Below are positions 41,344 through 46,579 of a stretch of DNA of 46,579 nt, piece by piece. Origin of the DNA: Oscillospiraceae bacterium (GTDB taxonomy: Bacteria > Bacillota > Clostridia > Oscillospirales > Ruminococcaceae); assembly GCA_017533485.1 (NCBI GenBank), contig JAFXIC010000044.1:1-46579 (forward strand), read 5' to 3'. Below the pieces are notes generated by a model. That model was not told where the DNA came from. It did not search any database and was given only the letters and a program-made list of their open reading frames with translations. Position numbers and translations under genes: made by a program. The stretch's first letter is position 1; each line of letters begins with the position of its first letter.

Positions 41344-41991
41344 TTAGTCGAACACAACCTGAGAATGGCTGTAAATATAGAACATCTCCTGTGTCGGACG
41401 CCATTCCTTTTTCTTTTCGGGGAAGGTACGGTCGAATCCGTCCACATCTTCCGGCTCCCAGTGAACCTTGATATTTTCGGTATATGTCCAGCTTTTTCCG
41501 GAAAGTGCACCCGGTTTCAGCTCCTTGACAAGAAGTGCCGTCGGATAGACGCCGTCGGGCATATGCACGCGGGATTTCCGACAGCTCAGAAAGCCGCGCG
41601 GAACATAATTTTCCGGATTCCCGAAAATCACTACCGCTTCATATCCCATCTCTGCGGCAATCTCAAACGATGCTTCCAGCAGCTGTTTTCCATAGCCCTT
41701 CCGCTGGTAATCCGGATGGACACTCAGGGGTCCGAAGCTCAGGATTGTTTTCGCATTCCCGTCTTCATCTGTCAGCGTCGATTCGGTATAGGCAACATGG
41801 GCGATCAGCACCCCGTTTTCTTCCAGCAGCAGGTCAAGCTCCGGTACAAATGCCGGATCCTTGCGCAGCAGCGTCAGATAATAATGCTCATCCGCGCCTT
41901 CCTTATACACATTCCAGAATGCTTCTCTGGTGAGTTCTTCGACTGCACGATAGTCAGCCGGGGTTTCGTTTCGAATGATCCGATTGCTCAT
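41344..41991 (-). CDS. GNAT-family N-acetyltransferase
   Basis: 215 residues. The acetyl-CoA-binding motif A is LSVHPDYQRKGYGKQLLEAS (V-x-P-x-x-Q-x-x-G-x-G), followed by YEAVVIFGNPENYVPRGF, typical of the YhbS-like group of GNAT enzymes. The C-terminal 50 residues go beyond the standard domain (WEPEDVDGFDRTFPEKKKEW). Substrate unknown. AGGAGG lies 8 bases before the ATG. It is downstream of dnaJ by 188 bases; I found no clear promoter in that gap. Confidence 0.88.
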   Translation of the reverse strand: MSNRIIRNETPADYRAVEELTREAFWNVYKEGADEHYYLTLLRKDPAFVPELDLLLEENGVLIAHVAYTESTLTDEDGNAKTILSFGPLSVHPDYQRKGYGKQLLEASFEIAAEMGYEAVVIFGNPENYVPRGFLSCRKSRVHMPDGVYPTALLVKELKPGALSGKSWTYTENIKVHWEPEDVDGFDRTFPEKKKEWRPTQEMFYIYSHSQVVFD

Positions 41992-42179
41992 GACAAAATC
42001 CTCCTGAAATCATATTAAGATATTTGATTCGTGATCTTCCAGATTCCGCAGAGGTTGCTTTTGAGAAGATACAGCACCGCTCTGCGGTTACGCTGCAATT
42101 CCCTGATTCTGATTGTACTTCAAACAATTCTCTCCTGTTATCATCATATTATTTTTACGCTTTTCCAGCGAAAAAACCA

Positions 42180-43340
42180 TTATTCGCCAATCGGCTTATT
42201 CAGAATATCCTTGAGCTTCTTAAAGAAGCCCTCGCGTTTTGCATAGTTCTTGGATTCCAGCGATGCTTCGAGCTGGTTAATCAGGTCTTTCTGTTTCTTG
42301 CTGAGATTCTTCGGAACCTCCACAAAAACCTTGACATACTGATCGCCGCGGTCATTGGCACGGTTGGGTCTTGTGACGCCCTTTCCGCGCAGACGGAAGA
42401 CCGTACCATTCTGGGTACCCTCGCCGATCAGGTATTTCACATTGCCGTCAATCGTCGGTACGACAATCTCATCGCCGAGTGCTGCCTGTGCATAGGTAAT
42501 CGGAATATCACAGTGGATATCATAGCCCTCGCGCACATAAAGCGGATGCGGACGGACATTCACCGCGACATAGAGATTTCCGTTCGGGCCGCCGTTGATA
42601 CCGACATCACCCTGACCGCCGACCGACAACGTCTGACCGTCATCAATGCCCGCAGGAATATTTACGGTAATATTCTTCGGCACACGCACTCTTCCGGCAC
42701 CCTTACATTTCTGGCACGGATTCGAGATCACCTTTCCCTTGCCGCCGCAGCGCGGACATGGCTTCGAGGAGGAAATCACACCAAACGGCGTCCGCTGGGT
42801 TGCTTTCACAGTACCGCGTCCCTGACAGTCGCTGCACACCTCGGCAGAAGAACCATTTGCGCTTCCGGAGCCGTGACAGTCCGAACAGCTTTCCATGCGA
42901 TGAATCTGGATTGTCTGGGACTTGCCCTTGACTGCCTCCATGAAATCGAGTGTTACGCTGGCAGAAAGATCCTTTCCCTGGCGCGGTGCATTGGCATTCA
43001 TACCGCGGCTTCCGCCGCCGAACATTCCGCCCATGCCCATTCCGCCGAACAGGCTCTCCAGAATCTCGCTGACATCGGAAAATCCGCCCGCGCCGGCTCC
43101 CATTCCGCCGTTTTCCAGACCGTCATGGCCATACTGGTCATAGATACTGCGCTTTTCGCTGTTGGAAAGCACTTCATAGGCTTCGGTAATTTCCTTGAAC
43201 TTATCTTCTGCGGTCGGGTCATCCGGATGGAGGTCGGGATGATATTTTCTTGCAAGCTGACGATAAACTTTTTTCAGTTCCTCGTCTGTGACGCTGCGTC
43301 CGACGCCCAGCACCTCATAATAATCTCGTTTGTCAGCCAT
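42180..43340 (-). CDS. dnaJ: Chaperone DnaJ
   Basis: 386 residues. J domain 1-70 with the HPD motif ([10 protein letters not shown]), Gly/Phe-Met-rich region 75-125 ([22 protein letters not shown]), four CxxCxGxG zinc-finger repeats at about 145-215 ([36 protein letters not shown]), then the substrate-binding beta domains. A type I Hsp40 that feeds substrates to DnaK. The start is the ATG at 43340, which fits the [13 protein letters not shown] start; the frame is open to 43391. It has its own promoter, separate from dnaK. Confidence 0.97.
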   Translation of the reverse strand: MADKRDYYEVLGVGRSVTDEELKKVYRQLARKYHPDLHPDDPTAEDKFKEITEAYEVLSNSEKRSIYDQYGHDGLENGGMGAGAGGFSDVSEILESLFGGMGMGGMFGGGSRGMNANAPRQGKDLSASVTLDFMEAVKGKSQTIQIHRMESCSDCHGSGSANGSSAEVCSDCQGRGTVKATQRTPFGVISSSKPCPRCGGKGKVISNPCQKCKGAGRVRVPKNITVNIPAGIDDGQTLSVGGQGDVGINGGPNGNLYVAVNVRPHPLYVREGYDIHCDIPITYAQAALGDEIVVPTIDGNVKYLIGEGTQNGTVFRLRGKGVTRPNRANDRGDQYVKVFVEVPKNLSKKQKDLINQLEASLESKNYAKREGFFKKLKDILNKPIGE

Positions 43341-43405
43341 AGCATGAACACCCTTTCGTGTAGATTTCACAGCAGACATATTCTGCCGCAAAGCGATTCA
43401 TAACG

Positions 43406-43434
43406 ATTATAGCACATTCTCTTGCCTGATGCAA
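43406..43434 (-). promoter_or_regulatory. SigmaA promoter of dnaJ
   Basis: On the minus strand TTGCAT (43429-43434), 17-base spacer ending TGC, TATAAT (43406-43411). No CIRCE element overlaps it. Confidence 0.75.
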
Positions 43435-43484
43435 GGGATTTTCGGAATTTCTTCCCTTTTCTCCAAAATGCACCAAAATCACAG

Positions 43485-43518
43485 ATTGGGGGCGGTGAAT
43501 TATTCCTCCGCCCCCAAT
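43485..43518 (-). terminator. Stem-loop after dnaK
   Basis: ATTGGGGGCGG (43485-43495) pairs perfectly with CCGCCCCCAAT (43508-43518), 14 bases after the dnaK stop. The U-run on the minus strand is poor (CTGTGATTTTGG). Probably the 3' end of the hrcA-grpE-dnaK mRNA. Confidence 0.65.
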
Positions 43519-43531
43519 ATTTTACCATATT

Positions 43532-45370
43532 TTATGCTTCGGTAAAGTCTGCGTCAACGACATTATCATCGTTCGGCATACTGCCGCCCATGCTGCCGCC
43601 CATATCGCCCATATCCGGTGCAGCAGCACCCGGATTTGCATTCTGGTAGACCTTGCCGCTGAGTGCATAGAAGGACTGCTGGAGCGCATCGGTCTTGGAC
43701 TTGATTGCGTCATAGTCCTCGCCCTTGAGTACTTCTCTGAGGTCAGCAATGGCAGCCTGAATCGGAGCCTTATCCTCATCGGTCACCTTATCGCCGAACT
43801 CCTCCATTGCCTTTTCGCACTGGAAGCAGAGATTTTCGCCGTTGTTCTTTGCGTCAATCTCTTCCTTACGCTTCTTATCCTCTTCCGCGAACTGTTCTGC
43901 TTCGCGAACCGCACGGTCGATATCGTCCTTGCTCATATTGGTCGAAGCGGTAATCGAGATATTCTGTTCCTTGCCGGTACCGAGATCCTTTGCGGATACA
44001 TGAACAATACCGTTCGCGTCAATATCGAAGGTAACTTCGATCTGCGGTACACCACGCGGTGCGGGTGCGATACCGTCAAGACGGAATTCGCCCAGCTTCT
44101 TATTATCCTTCGCGAACTCACGCTCACCCTGAAGCACACAGATATCAACTGCCGGCTGGTTATCCGCAGCAGTCGAGAAGACCTGAGATTTCTTGGTCGG
44201 GATTGTGGTATTGCGCTCGATGAGCTTTGTGCAGATACCGCCCATTGTTTCCAGACCCAGAGACAGCGGTGTGACGTCGAGCAGCAGCAGACCGCCCTTG
44301 ACATCGCCGCCGAGTACGCCGCCCTGATATGCGGCACCGAGTGCAACACATTCATCGGGGTTGATGCCCTTGAACGGCTCCTTGCCGATACGATCCTTAA
44401 CTGCCTGCTGGACAGCCGGAATTCTCGAAGAACCGCCGACGAGGAGTACCTTATCCAGCTCGGATGCGCTGATACCGGAATCGCGGAGTGCCTGCTCAAC
44501 CGGGCCCATGGTTGCACGGACGAGGTCAGCAGTCATTTCATTGAACTTTGCCTGTGTGAGGTTCAGGTCGAGATGCTTGGGGCCGGAAGCGTCAACCGCA
44601 ATAAACGGCTGATTGATATTGGTCGTGGTCATCGAGGACAGCTCGATCTTTGCCTTTTCCGCAGACTCCTTGAGACGCTGCATTGCGGTCTTATCGGTGC
44701 GGAGGTCAATCCCCTCAGCCTTCTTGAATTCCTCAACCATCCAGTCGATAATTCTCTGGTCGAAATCATCGCCGCCGAGATGGTTGTTGCCGGCAGTCGC
44801 CAGAACCTCGGTCACACCATCGCCCATGTCGATAATGGAAACGTCGAAGGTACCGCCGCCCAGGTCAAAGACCATGATCTTCTGTTCCTCTTCCTTATCA
44901 ATACCGTAGGAAAGTGCAGCAGCCGTCGGCTCGTTGATGATACGCTTGACCGTCAGACCGGCAATCTGACCGGCATCCTTGGTTGCCTGACGCTGGGAGT
45001 CGGTGAAATATGCCGGAACGGTGATTACCGCTTCGGTAACCGGTTCGCCGAGATATGCTTCGGCATCCGCCTTCAGCTTCTGGAGAATCATCGCAGAAAT
45101 TTCCTGCGGTGTATAAGCCTTGTCCGCGATGGTAACCTTCTGGTCGGTACCCATCTTACGCTTAATCGAAAGCACGGTGTTATCCGGATTCGCAATCGCC
45201 TGGCGCTTTGCGATCTGGCCGACCAGACGCTCGCCGGTCTTCGATACCGCCACAACAGACGGTGTGGTTCTTGCACCCTCTGCGTTCGGGATTACGACGG
45301 CGTTTCCGCCCTCCATAACTGCAACGCAAGAGTTGGTTGTACCAAGGTCAATACCGATAACTTTTCCCAT
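43532..45370 (-). CDS. dnaK: Chaperone DnaK (Hsp70)
   Basis: 612 residues. ATPase domain 1-360 with [35 protein letters not shown] and [13 protein letters not shown]; the linker [15 protein letters not shown]; substrate-binding domain 370-510; helical lid; acidic Gly/Met-rich tail ([18 protein letters not shown]). It folds proteins with DnaJ and GrpE. The ATG is preceded by AAGGAGGAAT. It lies 87 bases after grpE; that gap has no CIRCE inverted repeat and no clear promoter. Confidence 0.98.
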   Translation of the reverse strand: MGKVIGIDLGTTNSCVAVMEGGNAVVIPNAEGARTTPSVVAVSKTGERLVGQIAKRQAIANPDNTVLSIKRKMGTDQKVTIADKAYTPQEISAMILQKLKADAEAYLGEPVTEAVITVPAYFTDSQRQATKDAGQIAGLTVKRIINEPTAAALSYGIDKEEEQKIMVFDLGGGTFDVSIIDMGDGVTEVLATAGNNHLGGDDFDQRIIDWMVEEFKKAEGIDLRTDKTAMQRLKESAEKAKIELSSMTTTNINQPFIAVDASGPKHLDLNLTQAKFNEMTADLVRATMGPVEQALRDSGISASELDKVLLVGGSSRIPAVQQAVKDRIGKEPFKGINPDECVALGAAYQGGVLGGDVKGGLLLLDVTPLSLGLETMGGICTKLIERNTTIPTKKSQVFSTAADNQPAVDICVLQGEREFAKDNKKLGEFRLDGIAPAPRGVPQIEVTFDIDANGIVHVSAKDLGTGKEQNISITASTNMSKDDIDRAVREAEQFAEEDKKRKEEIDAKNNGENLCFQCEKAMEEFGDKVTDEDKAPIQAAIADLREVLKGEDYDAIKSKTDALQQSFYALSGKVYQNANPGAAAPDMGDMGGSMGGSMPNDDNVVDADFTEA

Positions 45371-45457
45371 AATAAATTCCTCCTTAAAAGGTTTGGGTGG
45401 ATTGAATCAACAATATTTTATAGTATGCGCATTCCATGCACGCGGGATTCCTGCATC

Positions 45458-46072
45458 TTAATTTGCAACCGAGACCATTGCACAGCGGATCATACGGTTT
45501 CCGAGCGTATAGCCTTTCTGGTATACCTCACAGACGGTACTTTCGCCATAGTTTTCATCCTCGACCTGACGGATTGCGTTATGCACCTTCGGGTCAAAGG
45601 GTTCGCCGAGTGCGGGAATTTCCTCGACGCCAAGCTTCTTGAGAAGCCCTGTCATCTGTTCATAGATCTTTTCCATGCCCGTTTTATATGCCTCGTCGGT
45701 ACAGGGAACTGCGAGTGCACGCTCGAAGCTGTCCACCGCGGGCAGAAGCTCCTCGATGGTTTTTGCGACAGCGTCCTGATAGGTTTCGGATTTTTCTTTT
45801 GCGGTCCGCTTCCGGTAATTATCGAACTCCGCGAACAGCCGCATATACTTTTCTTTCGTATCCAGAAGCTCTTTTGTGACCGGATCAGGCTCGATGATTT
45901 CCGGCTCCCCGTCATCCGTTTCCTGATACGGCGCTTCTTCTTCGAGGAAATCGGATTCGGGCTGTGCCGATACGGAATCGCCGTCAGCCTGTTCTTCCTC
46001 GTGCAGACCGCTTTCCTCCAAGGATTCACAATCCTCGCAGCCGTCTGCGTCACGCAGAATATCATCTGTCAT
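45458..46072 (-). CDS. grpE: Nucleotide exchange factor GrpE
   Basis: 204 residues. A long acidic, disordered N-terminus (1-65, rich in Glu/Asp) leads into the coiled-coil dimer region (KYMRLFAEFDNYRKRTAKEK) and the C-terminal beta domain with FDPKVHNAI and VYQKGYTLGNRMIRCAMVSV. Releases ADP from DnaK. The start overlaps the hrcA stop by 4 bases (ATGA), so the two are translated in a coupled way. Confidence 0.97.
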   Translation of the reverse strand: MTDDILRDADGCEDCESLEESGLHEEEQADGDSVSAQPESDFLEEEAPYQETDDGEPEIIEPDPVTKELLDTKEKYMRLFAEFDNYRKRTAKEKSETYQDAVAKTIEELLPAVDSFERALAVPCTDEAYKTGMEKIYEQMTGLLKKLGVEEIPALGEPFDPKVHNAIRQVEDENYGESTVCEVYQKGYTLGNRMIRCAMVSVAN

Positions 46073-46579
46073 ATGTCGTCATCCTCCTTTTCGGAAATCA
46101 AATCCGTAATTTTCTGGGTAAAATATTCAAGATACGGGATCACCTTCGCATAATCCAGCCGCATCGGCCCGATAATACCGAGACCGCCCGCATCCCTTCC
46201 ATCCTTATGATACCGTCCGACAATCATACTCGAATTGCCGATCACGAACGTATCGTTTTGTGCCGAACCGCTCGCTTCCTCGCTGAACATGACATGAATG
46301 CCGTTAAACGTATCGTTCAGCAGCGGCATAATCACATCCTCCTGATGCTCCATGAACTCCAGAATATCCTGGGTGTCCAGCTCGTTGCAGGTCAGCAGAT
46401 TGCGTGTACCGTTTACGGTAAGCTCCTGCCGCATCATATCGCGGGACAGCTCATAAAGCCCCTGCACCAGCGGAGAGAGCGTTGCCATATAGGCGCCCAG
46501 CGCAGTCACAAGCTGCTCCATTCGTTCCGCGGACAGGTCGTTCACCGATACCCCGTGCAGATGCTCGGTCAGAAACGCA
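46069..46579 (-). CDS. hrcA: Heat-inducible repressor HrcA, 5' end outside the window
   Basis: 170 codons of the C-terminal part; the frame continues beyond the window edge, so the DNA-binding N-terminus is missing. Blocks typical of HrcA are FVIGNSSMIVGRYHKDG and GGLGIIGPMRLDYAKVIPYLEYFT (core G-x-I-G-P-x-R-M/L-D-Y). HrcA represses its own operon through CIRCE sites, which should lie upstream of the window. The gene order hrcA-grpE-dnaK is the usual one. Confidence 0.95.
   Translation of the reverse strand, partial: AFLTEHLHGVSVNDLSAERMEQLVTALGAYMATLSPLVQGLYELSRDMMRQELTVNGTRNLLTCNELDTQDILEFMEHQEDVIMPLLNDTFNGIHVMFSEEASGSAQNDTFVIGNSSMIVGRYHKDGRDAGGLGIIGPMRLDYAKVIPYLEYFTQKITDLISEKEDDDI

Noticed and set aside
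45371-45457. CIRCE element between grpE and dnaK
   Set aside because: No TTAGCACTC-N9-GAGTGCTAA inverted repeat is present; it is expected upstream of hrcA, outside the window.
44000-46153. A 717-codon open frame on the plus strand opposite dnaK and grpE
   Set aside because: It is a mirror of two well-conserved genes; composition and lack of a start signal argue against coding.

Overview
The window looks like a chromosomal stretch of a Ruminococcus-like bacterium (Bacillota, Oscillospiraceae). The grounds are a secreted protein that ends in a type I dockerin and carries a long Thr/Glu repeat linker, low-GC-Gram-positive style SigmaA promoters (TTGACA-17-TATAAT) and AGGAGG ribosome sites, an S-box (SAM-I) riboswitch before metK, CdaA/YbbR, orphan MazF (EndoA type), and hrcA-grpE-dnaK-dnaJ. 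The genus is an inference. Most of the content is core genome; I see no insertion sequence, prophage, tRNA, rRNA or CRISPR array.

Layout. 1-2.9 kb: a five-gene minus-strand operon (YbjN-like protein, two small unknowns, a TatD-linked type radical SAM protein, a membrane protein cut by the window edge). 3.0-5.7 kb: rpsO and pnp, separated by a terminator. 6.0-7.7 kb: an acyl-CoA ligase with its own promoter and terminator. 8.0-9.4 kb: metK under a complete SAM-I riboswitch. 9.5-12 kb: c-di-AMP synthase CdaA and its YbbR-domain partner. 12-16.7 kb, minus strand: amidohydrolase, zinc-ribbon membrane protein, tyrS and a CbbX-like AAA+ ATPase. 16.8-20.7 kb, plus strand: RNase Z, an MNT/HEPN pair, a LysR regulator and an SGNH hydrolase in a tight series. 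20.8-28 kb, minus strand: xylulokinase, two tandem RimK-like ATP-grasp ligases, then, only 27 bases later, the dockerin/cohesin-like secreted protein; adenine deaminase follows behind a terminator. 28.2-31.9 kb: a PcrA/UvrD helicase and a membrane protein. 32.1-38.4 kb, plus strand: an AI-2E/PerM-type transporter gene interrupted by an in-frame TAG, nadA, a class I fumarase alpha subunit, cca, and a protein joining a degenerate sigma-factor-like domain, one membrane helix and four PepSY domains. 38.5-39.9 kb: orphan mazF and a PP2C phosphatase. 40-41.3 kb: rpsF-ssb-rpsR. 41.3-46.6 kb: GNAT acetyltransferase, dnaJ, dnaK, grpE, hrcA (partial).

The most unusual items are (a) the ATP-grasp pair directly upstream of a dockerin protein whose linker is nine 14-residue Thr/Glu repeats, (b) the sigma-like/TM/PepSY fusion, (c) the TAG inside the transporter gene, in a window where only one other gene ends in TAG, and (d) an MNT/HEPN pair whose nucleotidyltransferase has lost its recognisable catalytic motif. 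Where several ATG codons were possible, starts were chosen by the position of the ribosome-binding site, and this often shortened the longest open frame.
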